From: an uncultured Candidatus Saccharimonas sp.
Lineage (GTDB): Bacteria; Patescibacteriota; Saccharimonadia; Saccharimonadales; OMJO01
Length of the DNA stretch: 32,025 nt
Direction: 5' to 3'
Assembly (NCBI GenBank): GCA_943353165.1
Contig: CALRAM010000003.1
Coordinates: 1-32,025, forward strand
Of the stretch, positions 9,823-18,262 are shown in pieces. A model generated the notes under the pieces. The model searched no databases. It was not told the DNA's origin and saw only the letters and a list, made by a program, of their open reading frames with translations. The translations under genes were made by a program, and so were the position numbers. Numbering within the stretch: the stretch's first letter is position 1; each line of letters starts with the position of its first letter.

Positions 9823-10902
9823 ATGTCATTATCCATAGCCATAGTCGGACTGCCCAATGTCGGCAAGAGCACCTTGTTTAACGCCCTGACGGACAACAAT
9901 ATATTGGCCGCCAACTACCCTTTTGCTACCATAGAGCCAAATACCGGCATAGTCGCCGTGCCAGATGCTCGCTTGCTAAAACTAGCCCAAATGTATCAAA
10001 CCAAAAAAGTCGTGCCTGCCACAGTTACATTTATAGACATTGCTGGGCTAGTGGCTGGCGCCAGCAACGGCGAAGGTCTGGGCAACAAATTCCTCAGCCA
10101 TATTCGTAGCTGCAACGCTATCGTTCAGGTAGTACGAACATTTTCTGACAGCGAAGTCGTCCATGTAGATAACGACATTGACCCTGCCAAAGACATAGCC
10201 GTCATAAACACAGAACTAGTGCTGGCAGATTTGCAGACCGTAACCAACCGTATCCCCAAAATGGAGAAAGAAGCCCGTTCCAACCCAAAGCTAATGCCCA
10301 TACTAGAAACGCTAAACCAAGCAAAGCAGATTTTGGACAGTGGCACGCCTATTTTTCATACTTCGGAACCCCTAAAAACAGAATACTTGGCGGATTTGCA
10401 ACTATTGACCGCCAAACCGATAATCTATCTATTCAATGTGGACGAAAAAGGTCTGGCAGATGATGCCAAAAAAGCCCAGCTGACCAATCTGGTGGCACCC
10501 GCAACTGCCCTGTTCGTCTGTGCCAAACTAGAGAGCGAGCTACGAGGGCTGGACGATGACGACAAAACAGAGCTACTGACCAGCTACGCTGTTTCAGAAT
10601 CTGGACTGACAAAACTCATCCACGCCGCCAGCGATATTTTGGGTCTCCAAACATATCTGACGGCTGGTGCGGACGAAGTACGAGCCTGGACCATAAACCA
10701 AGGAGCCTCGGCTCCCCAAGCAGCTGGCGTCATACACGGAGATTTTGAGCGCGGTTTTATAGCCGCCCAAATAGTTGACTATGATGACCTAGTCAGCGCT
10801 GGATCAGAGGCAGCCGCCAAGTCCGCAGGCAAAATGCGTACCGAAGGAAAAACATACATTATGCGCCCAAATGATGTGGTAGAGTTTCGGTTCAATGTCT
10901 AG
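9823..10902 (+). CDS. ychF: YchF/OLA1-family redox-regulated ATPase/GTPase
   Basis: MSLSIAIVGLPNVGKSTLFNALT, TFIDIAGLVAGASNGEGLGNKFLSHIR, C-terminal TGS domain; start moved from 9754 to 9823. Confidence 0.96.
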   Translation: MSLSIAIVGLPNVGKSTLFNALTDNNILAANYPFATIEPNTGIVAVPDARLLKLAQMYQTKKVVPATVTFIDIAGLVAGASNGEGLGNKFLSHIRSCNAIVQVVRTFSDSEVVHVDNDIDPAKDIAVINTELVLADLQTVTNRIPKMEKEARSNPKLMPILETLNQAKQILDSGTPIFHTSEPLKTEYLADLQLLTAKPIIYLFNVDEKGLADDAKKAQLTNLVAPATALFVCAKLESELRGLDDDDKTELLTSYAVSESGLTKLIHAASDILGLQTYLTAGADEVRAWTINQGASAPQAAGVIHGDFERGFIAAQIVDYDDLVSAGSEAAAKSAGKMRTEGKTYIMRPNDVVEFRFNV

Positions 10903-10906
10903 CTGT

Positions 10907-11590
10907 CTAGTTAATGGTCGTGTCTGAAAAACCTAGCCGTTCCCAAGACAACGAAATGTTGCGAATAACTTTGTACAGCCCCTCTCTGTCAGGCACACTG
11001 TTATCATCGTAATAATGGTCCGTATCCACGTAATTTTCTGCCACATTTAAACAATGCACTTCGTCGGCAAACAATCTCATTCTGTCCAGTGCTTGTGGAC
11101 TAGCTATGGGTGTTACGGCAATCAATCTCTTTACCTTTATGGGTTTTAGATAATCAGCTGCAACATCTAGCGACAACCCCGAAGACAATCCGTCGGACAC
11201 CACTATGACGACATGGTTTTTTAGCAAATCTTTTCGGACTTGACCGCCTGCATCTATCAGTTTGTGGAGTTGATGGGCTTTTTGCATTCTCTCCTGTTCG
11301 ATGTAGTTGAAATACTCCATATTGAACTCTTCTATTTCTCCAACCGAAAAAGCATGGTTGTAGGTCAATGTGTCAGACGCCGACATAGCCGCCAAAGGTG
11401 TAGGTTCTCCTGGAATATGAATATTTTCTGTCATCAACATCATCAGATTAGAATGAAGCTTTATGGCTATCTGAGCACCAACCAGTACACCTCCATCGCT
11501 GAGTGATATAATGGCGCAATTTTTGGTTTGGTACTCCATAAGTTTTTGGGCAAGCTGTCTGCCTGCATCTGCCCTGTTTAGAAAATACAT
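10907..11590 (-). CDS. Phosphoribosyltransferase-like protein, degenerate motif
   Basis: 227 aa; PRTase fold pattern with VVIVVSDGLSSGLSLDVAADYL at the PRPP loop position. Confidence 0.7.
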   Translation of the reverse strand: MYFLNRADAGRQLAQKLMEYQTKNCAIISLSDGGVLVGAQIAIKLHSNLMMLMTENIHIPGEPTPLAAMSASDTLTYNHAFSVGEIEEFNMEYFNYIEQERMQKAHQLHKLIDAGGQVRKDLLKNHVVIVVSDGLSSGLSLDVAADYLKPIKVKRLIAVTPIASPQALDRMRLFADEVHCLNVAENYVDTDHYYDDNSVPDREGLYKVIRNISLSWERLGFSDTTIN

Positions 11591-11596
11591 AGTTGC

Positions 11597-11605
11597 ATTT
11601 TAGCA
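11597..11605 (-). promoter_or_regulatory. Extended -10 (TGCTAAAAT) 6 nt upstream of the PRTase-like ATG
   Basis: Minus strand ATGCTAAAATGCAACTATG. Confidence 0.55.
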
Positions 11606-11632
11606 TAAACGGTTAGGTTATCGGCACTGATT

Positions 11633-12352
11633 TTAGCCCTTTTTAAGTAGATAAAATCGCTCTTTGTTGCCGTTGGCGCCAGCTACTTCGGAGTCGGCTT
11701 TGTTGACCACAATGAACAACTTTTGTACCCAGTTTTCGAACTCTTTCAAGATGTTACGGCGTATTTTGTCGTTCTTTATGACGCCTTTGTGCTTTACGCC
11801 ACTGTGGCTAGATTCGAACTGTGGTTTGACCATTGCCAGTACTTTTGTATTCTTATTTATTAGTTTAGAAACAGCCGGCAAGATATCGCGTAAACTGACA
11901 AAAGATACATCTATGACTACGACATCTGGAGCCGGCTTTTGCGTTTCTAGGTCACGAATATCTGTCTGCTCGTGCAGTTCAATGCGTGGGTTTGTTCGCA
12001 ATGATGGATGTAGTTGATTGGTACCGACATCTACGGCCACAACTCTGTCTGCTCCGTGACGCAAGGCATAGTCGGTAAAACCACCTGTACTACTGCCGAC
12101 ATCTAGAACCACAGCACCTTTGAAATCTACACCTAGTTTGTCGGCAACGGATGCTAGTTTTAGCCCTGCCCTAGATACATACTGTTGCGCGGCCAACATT
12201 TCTATAATGTCTGTTGGACCTACGACAAAGCCTGATTTTGTTATGACTACCGAGCCAACGCGAACTTTGCCCAGTTTTATGTAGCTCTGTGCCTGGCTGC
12301 GCGACACTACCAAACCCCTGGAAACCATAGCTGTATCCAGCCGTTCAGTCAT
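11633..12352 (-). CDS. tlyA: TlyA-family rRNA 2'-O-methyltransferase/hemolysin-like
   Basis: S4 domain (RLDTAMVSRGLVVSRSQAQSYIKLGKV) plus FtsJ-like VVLDVGSSTGGFTDYALRHGA. Confidence 0.92.
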   Translation of the reverse strand: MTERLDTAMVSRGLVVSRSQAQSYIKLGKVRVGSVVITKSGFVVGPTDIIEMLAAQQYVSRAGLKLASVADKLGVDFKGAVVLDVGSSTGGFTDYALRHGADRVVAVDVGTNQLHPSLRTNPRIELHEQTDIRDLETQKPAPDVVVIDVSFVSLRDILPAVSKLINKNTKVLAMVKPQFESSHSGVKHKGVIKNDKIRRNILKEFENWVQKLFIVVNKADSEVAGANGNKERFYLLKKG

Positions 12353-12356
12353 AAAA

Positions 12357-12923
12357 TTACTCTTTTACCCGTTCGCGGTAGGCACCGTTTACGGTATCGA
12401 CACTGATAATATCGCCAGTTTTTATAAAAGCCGGAACCTTTATTACTATGCCTGTTTCCACAGTAGCGTCCTTGCTGATGGACGAACTGGTGTCGCCTTT
12501 TACTGCCGACTCTGTGTAGGTTACCAACAGTGGGACATTTTTGGGTAATTCCACAGATATTACCCTACCGCCAAACAACTGGGCCTGAACTTTGTCGCCA
12601 TCTTTCATATATCCAGCCAAATCTTCTAGGTCATCGGCAGAAACTTCAAACTGCTCGTAGGTGTCCTCGTCCATAAAATAAAAGCTGGCTGAGTCCCTGT
12701 ACAGATACTGGACATTGCGATTGCTGACATCTGCGGGTTCGATGGATTCGTTTCCCTTGAAAGTCTTTTCTAGGACTCGTCCATCTATCAGGCTTTTTAT
12801 CTTTACATTTACTATCGACCCACCACGACCCATAACTTTTTGACCATAGCTAACAACCCTGTACGGAACGCCGTCCAGCTGAAAAATCTGCCCTTTTTTG
12901 AGATCTGTTACACCAAAAGCCAT
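12357..12923 (-). CDS. efp: Translation elongation factor P
   Basis: 188 aa; TDLKKGQIFQLDGVPYRVV and full three-domain length; GDIISVDTVNGAYRERV C-terminus. Confidence 0.95.
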   Translation of the reverse strand: MAFGVTDLKKGQIFQLDGVPYRVVSYGQKVMGRGGSIVNVKIKSLIDGRVLEKTFKGNESIEPADVSNRNVQYLYRDSASFYFMDEDTYEQFEVSADDLEDLAGYMKDGDKVQAQLFGGRVISVELPKNVPLLVTYTESAVKGDTSSSISKDATVETGIVIKVPAFIKTGDIISVDTVNGAYRERVKE

Positions 12924-12932
12924 TGTTTTGAC

Positions 12933-13136
12933 CTAGTTATTGGCTACAAAAGGCATCAGTGCCAAATGCCGTGCCCGCTTTATGGCGATGCTGAGGCGAC
13001 GCTGTTCGTGCTCTTTTAGACCTGTTTTTTTGCGCGTTTCTATCTGACCGTACTGGTTTACATAGCGTTGCAGGGTTTTGAAATCCTTGTGGTCAAAAAA
13101 AGCTACATCTGTTCTGTGTTTAAAAATTTTTGCCAT
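12933..13136 (-). CDS. rpsR: Ribosomal protein bS18
   Basis: 67 aa; ETRKKTGLKEHEQRRLSIAIKRARHLALMPF. Confidence 0.95.
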   Translation of the reverse strand: MAKIFKHRTDVAFFDHKDFKTLQRYVNQYGQIETRKKTGLKEHEQRRLSIAIKRARHLALMPFVANN

Positions 13137-13206
13137 ATCTGTTAATTCCTTTCTTGAATTAGTGTTTCGTGCGGATAGGAGTCCTAAAAGGCTCCTTTGT
13201 TACTCA

Positions 13207-13674
13207 TTAAAATGGTATATCGTCTAGGTTTATTGGCTCGTCGCCCAATTCTTCGATGACGATGTCGTCTTTTTTGGCTGGTTTGGTGGATTCTGCATTT
13301 CTGCTAGAACCGGCTTCGTCGTCACGAGGCGCTCCTGCCCCACCAGCACCACCCAGAAATGTTACGTCTTGGGCATTTATCTCTACTTTGGTTCTTTTTT
13401 GTCCGTCTTTTTCCCAACTGCTGGACTGTATGCGACCGTTTACTAGGCAAGGGCGTCCTTTGGTCAGATACTGGGCTACGCGTTCTCCTAGTGGTCCCCA
13501 CGCCACGACATCTATATAGTCTGTGGTTTCTTGCCAGTCACCACTACTGTTTTTGTAGCTACGGTTTAGCGCAAGGCTAAAACTACAAACATTTTGCCCG
13601 TTGGGCGTCTGTCGAAGCTCTGGATCGCGTGTCAGATTTCCCATCAATATTACTTGGTTAAAACTACGTGCCAT
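13207..13674 (-). CDS. ssb: Single-stranded DNA-binding protein
   Basis: FNQVILMGNLTRDPELRQTPNGQNVCSFSLALNR; acidic C-tail ending DDIPF. Confidence 0.96.
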   Translation of the reverse strand: MARSFNQVILMGNLTRDPELRQTPNGQNVCSFSLALNRSYKNSSGDWQETTDYIDVVAWGPLGERVAQYLTKGRPCLVNGRIQSSSWEKDGQKRTKVEINAQDVTFLGGAGGAGAPRDDEAGSSRNAESTKPAKKDDIVIEELGDEPINLDDIPF

Positions 13675-13801
13675 ATGGCATTTCTCCTTCTAGGAACTAT
13701 GTCCTCGCACCTTTATGCACCAAAAAGGGCAAAAAGCGCGTAAATTATTGTTAAGTACTTATACCGTAACGCGAAGATATGTGCCCGTCAAGGCAATATG
13801 C

Positions 13802-14194
13802 CTATTCCTCGTCTTCGTCGTCGTTGCGGTCGTCGTTGGCTCGGTCGCCACGCGCCGCGACCTTTTGGGCCTTTTCTTCCTTCAATTGTTGCGCCTTTTC
13901 GATGGCCTTTAGGTCTGGTCGACTGATAAGGTAACGTATTACCTCGTCAGTAATATTGAGGGTTGCCTCAATCTTTTGGACGGCCGAACCTGGCAACTCT
14001 ACGGTGTAAAAAACATACACTGCGTAATCGTGCTTGGCAATCGTATAGGCTAGCTTGCGCTTGCCCCAATTGTCGGTAGACAGTATCTTGCCGCCACCGT
14101 TGGTAACCATTTTGGTCACCTTTTCTTCGGCTTTGCTCAGATCTACTTCTAGGTCTGGGTGATACAACACCGCGATTTCGTATTGGTTGTTCAA
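13802..14194 (-). CDS. rpsF: Ribosomal protein bS6; start refined to TTG at 14194
   Basis: NNQYEIAVLYHPDLEVDLSKAEEKV; perfect AGGAGG 6 nt upstream of TTG (AGGAGGTTCTTTTTGAACAACC), so the track start at 14221 is probably too long. Confidence 0.93.
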   Translation of the reverse strand: MNNQYEIAVLYHPDLEVDLSKAEEKVTKMVTNGGGKILSTDNWGKRKLAYTIAKHDYAVYVFYTVELPGSAVQKIEATLNITDEVIRYLISRPDLKAIEKAQQLKEEKAQKVAARGDRANDDRNDDEDEE

Positions 14195-14271
14195 AAAGAA
14201 CCTCCTCTGGTTAATGCCCATGCGCTAGTAGTCTTTGGGACTTAGCCATGAGCCGAGTTAATGTACAGAGT

Positions 14272-14300
14272 ATTGTAGTCTATTTACCTCTGTTAGTCAA
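14272..14300 (-). promoter_or_regulatory. Consensus-like promoter for the rpsF operon
   Basis: Minus strand TTGACT - 17 nt - TACAAT (AACAGAGGTAAATAGAC spacer). Confidence 0.75.
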
Positions 14301-14332
14301 CAGCCCGCCAATAAAACCTCTGGACTGCCGAC

Positions 14333-15772
14333 CTAGCCACCCATATTTTGGCGTCGATAATTATCGTTCGTGCTGTCGGAGTTGTGTTTTAGTTTCCAGC
14401 GCGCCAGTGCCGCTAGCACCAGAGCTATCCCCGCTATAACCATGGCTATACTGAGCAATACCAGCCATATAGATGTCTTTTTGGTTTTGCCCATTATGAC
14501 AAACTTTGTGTAACTACCGAGTACCGCGTTGTCTATGCCTGACTTTTTGTCGCGCTTTACACCTTTTATCTCTATCCATTTATTATCTTTTTGGCCAAAA
14601 TACGCTACCTTGGCTACTTTTGAACGACTACTAGCAGAGACATTGGCAGTCATATTTATAGGTTTATCAAAGTTATTTACCACATCGCCGGCTTCGTTTC
14701 GACAATTCAACAGATATGGTCCAGCCAGAATCGTGTAGCCCTTTATGCTGGGAGCTAACTGGCTGTCGTCGCTGGTGACGCTACAAAACAGACTAACTTT
14801 TACGGCATCGGGCGGAATGATTACGGTCACGGTCTTGTCCTCGGAGGTCAAGGTGGCCCCGTCTTTTGGTGAAACATTAGCTACGAAATCTCTTGACGAA
14901 ACTTCTGTAGTAGCAAAATCAGAGATGTTACCCGCAGCGTCCACCGCCGAAATCCTGTAGTAATAAAGCGTCAAAAAGTCGGCGGTAGCGTCCTGATACT
15001 GTACTTCTGTAACATTTGCCGCCAATACACTCCATTCGGTTTGGTTTAGCGAACGCTCTATTTGGTAGCCAGAGACTGCTATGTTGTCCGTAGATGCTGT
15101 CCAAGACAGATTTATCAAACCCGAGGTATTGTCTATATTGCCACTAAAGTCGGTGGGCGCAGTGGGTTTTTGGGTGTCGGCGACTGGTGCTGGCGTGGCG
15201 GGGATAGTTCGTGGCCTTGGCTTTGGGGCGGGTGGTGTTGGGGCGGGTGGTGTTGGTGTGGGTGGTGTTGGTGTGGTGGGAGCAACTACTTTTATGGTTA
15301 TCGCTGGGCAAGGATCATTGTAATATCCCGAGTAAACAACACCCATAATTGGCTGAAATTGATAAGACCCAGGTACTGACGGAGCTGTTAATGTCAGACT
15401 AAAGTTTGCAGTTTCGTTAACAGCATAATTTTTTGTTATGCCCCCTCCTGTCATGGTAAACTTGCCACCCAGATCAAACAGCGCAGTACCGACATTGGGA
15501 GAGAAAGCACCTGAACCATTACCTGAACCATTATTTTTCATAGACACGCTAGACCCAAAGACCTCGCCTGTCTGTACAGTGGTCTTTGTAACTGTAAAAT
15601 TGCTACAGGTTGCAGTTAATCCGCCAATAGGCGTATAAGCGCCAGAACGCTTCAGGAACATCATGCCGGCAACCGCAAACATCAGTACCAACAGGCCAAT
15701 CTGTAGATAGCCTAGTTTCTTTATCATTAGTTGGCGTTTTTTGGTTAGTCGTTTATTTGATGTATTTTTCAT
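14333..15772 (-). CDS. Cell-surface membrane protein with fibronectin type III domain and Pro-rich linker
   Basis: 479 aa; TM at both ends; TPTPPTPTPPAPTPPAPKPRPR linker; FN3 signature (APTDFSGNID...SWTASTDNIAVSGYQIERS...YRISAVDAAGN); ATGA overlap with ftsK. Confidence 0.82.
   Translation of the reverse strand: MKNTSNKRLTKKRQLMIKKLGYLQIGLLVLMFAVAGMMFLKRSGAYTPIGGLTATCSNFTVTKTTVQTGEVFGSSVSMKNNGSGNGSGAFSPNVGTALFDLGGKFTMTGGGITKNYAVNETANFSLTLTAPSVPGSYQFQPIMGVVYSGYYNDPCPAITIKVVAPTTPTPPTPTPPAPTPPAPKPRPRTIPATPAPVADTQKPTAPTDFSGNIDNTSGLINLSWTASTDNIAVSGYQIERSLNQTEWSVLAANVTEVQYQDATADFLTLYYYRISAVDAAGNISDFATTEVSSRDFVANVSPKDGATLTSEDKTVTVIIPPDAVKVSLFCSVTSDDSQLAPSIKGYTILAGPYLLNCRNEAGDVVNNFDKPINMTANVSASSRSKVAKVAYFGQKDNKWIEIKGVKRDKKSGIDNAVLGSYTKFVIMGKTKKTSIWLVLLSIAMVIAGIALVLAALARWKLKHNSDSTNDNYRRQNMGG
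15226..15270. repeat. Three 15-bp tandem units encoding the Thr/Pro/Ala-rich linker
   Basis: gggcgggtggtgttg twice exactly, then gtgtgggtggtgttg. Confidence 0.85.
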
Positions 15773-17985
15773 GATTCTGTAGGTGTTTCCGTTGACGCTT
15801 CATCTTCTTCTGGGGTGTTATCATAGACATCTGGCGTAGTGTTCTGGTGGTCGTCTTCTCCGCCAAATACCTCGTCCATAGAGCCGACCAAAACTTCGCG
15901 CGCTCGTGAACCGTCAGCTGCTCCTACTATACCTTGTTCTTCCATATTTTCTATCAACCGGGCGGCTTTTTGGTAACCAATGCGTAGTTTTCTCTGCAAC
16001 AGGCTAGTGCTAGCCTTTCTGGCTATTATGACGACATCTACAGCTTCTTTGAAAATAGGCTCGTCGTTGCTCTCTATCTCTGACACCACACCACCACGAC
16101 CGTTCAATTGGACTACCTGACTGACAACTTCATCGTCGTACTGAGGGGCTCTTTGCATACGCAAAAAATCTGTCAGTTTTCGGACTTCTTCTATCTCTAT
16201 CAGGGCCCCTTGGACTCTGATGGGTTTTGGCATATCCGAAGTCGCGTACAACATATCTCCCTTGCCCAATAGTTTTTCTGCACCACTCTGGTCCAATATG
16301 ATACGCGATTCTACTTCCTGAGACACAGTAAACGCTATCCTGGCAGGGACATTGGCTTTTATCAGTCCAGTTATGATATTTACCCTAGGGCTTTGGGTTG
16401 CGAGGACTAGGTGGATACCGACAGCCCTAGCCTTTTGGGCTAGCCGAACTATCAACGCTTCTACTTCTCTGGCGGCTACCATCATCAAATCCGCTAGTTC
16501 GTCTATGACTATGACGATATAAGGCATACCCTCGTCTTTTTTGAGTTCGTTGTATTCTGCGATATGGCGAAGTTTTACTTCGGCCATCGCCCTATATCTT
16601 CGTTCCATTTCTGCCACTGCCCATTTTAGCGCACTAATGCACTTTTCTGGTTCAGTAATGACATTTGTCAGCAAATGAGGGATGTCGTCATAAGGCAACA
16701 GCTCCACATGTTTTGGGTCTACCAATATCAGTTTTAGGTCGCTGGGACTATTTCTGTATAGCAAACTGGCCAATATAGTGTTTATCATGACAGATTTTCC
16801 AGAGTTTGTTTGGCCAGCAACCAAGAGATGAGGCATCTTGTCCAAACTTGCCACTATGGGCGCCCCAGAGATGTCTTTTCCTACGGCAAAACCCAGTGGA
16901 CTGTCTAGTTTTTGCCAGATATCGCTGGATATAATATTTGCCAACCTGACTGTGGCCGGAGTAATATTTGGCACTTCCACGCCAACCGCTTTTTTGCCCG
17001 GGATGGGTGCTTCTATGCGGATGGATTGTGCGCCCAAATCTAGTTTTAGGTTGTCGTCTAAAGCCGAAATCTTGGTTAATTTTACTCCTGCTGGGGGTTT
17101 GACGGTAAACTGGGTGACTCGTGGCCCAACATTTGCGCCCTCCATTTCTACATCTATACCAAAATGTTCAAATGTTTCGCGAATAATTTCTGCATTTCCG
17201 TCTATGTTGCCTGCCCCTGGTTTTTCCTGTTTTTGGTTCAAGAGATCTATTGACGGATACTTCCAGTCTGAATCTGTGGCTATAGTCAAGGCATCGTGGG
17301 ATTCTGAGCCTGTTAATTTCTGGGCAGTATTCCGAAAACTGCTCAGTCTACCGCCAACTCCACCAGTGTTTTCTGTAGTAATGCCTTCGTTTATCTTGAA
17401 TCCGCTGTCCGAGGAGGCCTTTAGGTCTGCCAAGTCTGTATCGTCGTCTGTTTGTCTGCTAAACATTGTAAATAGTTTTGGTATCAACTTTAGCGATATG
17501 CCAAATGTCAAAAAGACCAACAAAACCCATAGCACAAAAAACATTATTGCGGCCGGTACTTGATCAATTGCGCCCAATGTCAGGTTGCCAAAAAGCTTGC
17601 CTATCTGGCCACCGTTTCCGCCAACATATAGCCCAGCCTGTTGGGACGCAAAGGTGACATGAAACCAACTACTAGCTAACAATATCAAAAGTAGCATCCC
17701 GACAAATTTGTCTAATGGGATGTTTCGGTCGTCGCCCATAAATTTGTGAACTCCAAAAAATACCAGAGCCAAAGGTGTAATATAAGCCGCCCAACCCAAG
17801 GCCCAGTAGGCTCCGCTAAAAAGTCCTTTTGGCAATGCTCCACCCGTGCCAAAACCGCCCAGGAGCAAAAATAACGCCAAAACAATCATCAAAATGGCTC
17901 CTGCTAACGGCCAAAAATTAGACGGCTCGGCTGATTGTTCAGCTGATTTTTTACGAGCCCTTGTTTGTTTTTTTCTTTTTGCCAT
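15769..17985 (-). CDS. ftsK: FtsK/SpoIIIE DNA translocase
   Basis: 738 aa; TM N-terminus, LLVAGQTNSGKSVMINTIL Walker A, IVIDELADLMM Walker B, C-terminal gamma winged helix. Confidence 0.96.
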   Translation of the reverse strand: MAKRKKQTRARKKSAEQSAEPSNFWPLAGAILMIVLALFLLLGGFGTGGALPKGLFSGAYWALGWAAYITPLALVFFGVHKFMGDDRNIPLDKFVGMLLLILLASSWFHVTFASQQAGLYVGGNGGQIGKLFGNLTLGAIDQVPAAIMFFVLWVLLVFLTFGISLKLIPKLFTMFSRQTDDDTDLADLKASSDSGFKINEGITTENTGGVGGRLSSFRNTAQKLTGSESHDALTIATDSDWKYPSIDLLNQKQEKPGAGNIDGNAEIIRETFEHFGIDVEMEGANVGPRVTQFTVKPPAGVKLTKISALDDNLKLDLGAQSIRIEAPIPGKKAVGVEVPNITPATVRLANIISSDIWQKLDSPLGFAVGKDISGAPIVASLDKMPHLLVAGQTNSGKSVMINTILASLLYRNSPSDLKLILVDPKHVELLPYDDIPHLLTNVITEPEKCISALKWAVAEMERRYRAMAEVKLRHIAEYNELKKDEGMPYIVIVIDELADLMMVAAREVEALIVRLAQKARAVGIHLVLATQSPRVNIITGLIKANVPARIAFTVSQEVESRIILDQSGAEKLLGKGDMLYATSDMPKPIRVQGALIEIEEVRKLTDFLRMQRAPQYDDEVVSQVVQLNGRGGVVSEIESNDEPIFKEAVDVVIIARKASTSLLQRKLRIGYQKAARLIENMEEQGIVGAADGSRAREVLVGSMDEVFGGEDDHQNTTPDVYDNTPEEDEASTETPTES

Positions 17986-17996
17986 AAGTATTACTT

Positions 17997-18005
17997 ATTA
18001 TACCA
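17997..18005 (-). promoter_or_regulatory. Extended -10 (TGGTATAAT) upstream of ftsK
   Basis: 11 nt between TATAAT and ATG at 17985. Confidence 0.55.
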
Positions 18006-18017
18006 CCTGTCAGACTG

Positions 18018-18227
18018 TTATCTGCCAGAAGGATGTCGTGACTTTGCTGCTTCTAGTTCGCCCGGTTGGGGCACCGGGTCTGGATCTGGGTCATTTTGGT
18101 CGATTGGAACAACATTTTCTGGGTTATCAGAAAGTGGATTTATCAGAGGGTTAACATCGTCAGACGATGTTATATCTGGGCTGTCTGGTGCTATTGTAAG
18201 TTTTGGTTTTGGCTGTTCATTTTCCAT
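18018..18227 (-). CDS. Small acidic Pro-rich protein, unknown function
   Basis: 69 aa low-complexity ORF with its own TGCTATAAT box 6 nt upstream of ATG. Confidence 0.6.
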   Translation of the reverse strand: MENEQPKPKLTIAPDSPDITSSDDVNPLINPLSDNPENVVPIDQNDPDPDPVPQPGELEAAKSRHPSGR

Positions 18228-18233
18228 ACCAAG

Positions 18234-18242
18234 ATTATAGCA
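18234..18242 (-). promoter_or_regulatory. Extended -10 (TGCTATAAT)
   Basis: Minus strand TTTTGCTATAATCTTGGTATG. Confidence 0.7.
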
Positions 18243-18262
18243 AAAAATACAACAATTGTCAA

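Noticed and set aside
14222-14332. Possible tRNA or small RNA gene in the gap upstream of rpsF
   Set aside because: No cloverleaf or TTCGA arm seen; promoter plus leader explains the gap.
15226-15270. CRISPR-like or minisatellite array
   Set aside because: Short 15-bp in-frame units with no spacers; explained as a Pro-rich linker.
16838-17563. 241-aa + strand ORF
   Set aside because: Antisense to ftsK, low-complexity translation with no recognisable motif; typical shadow ORF.
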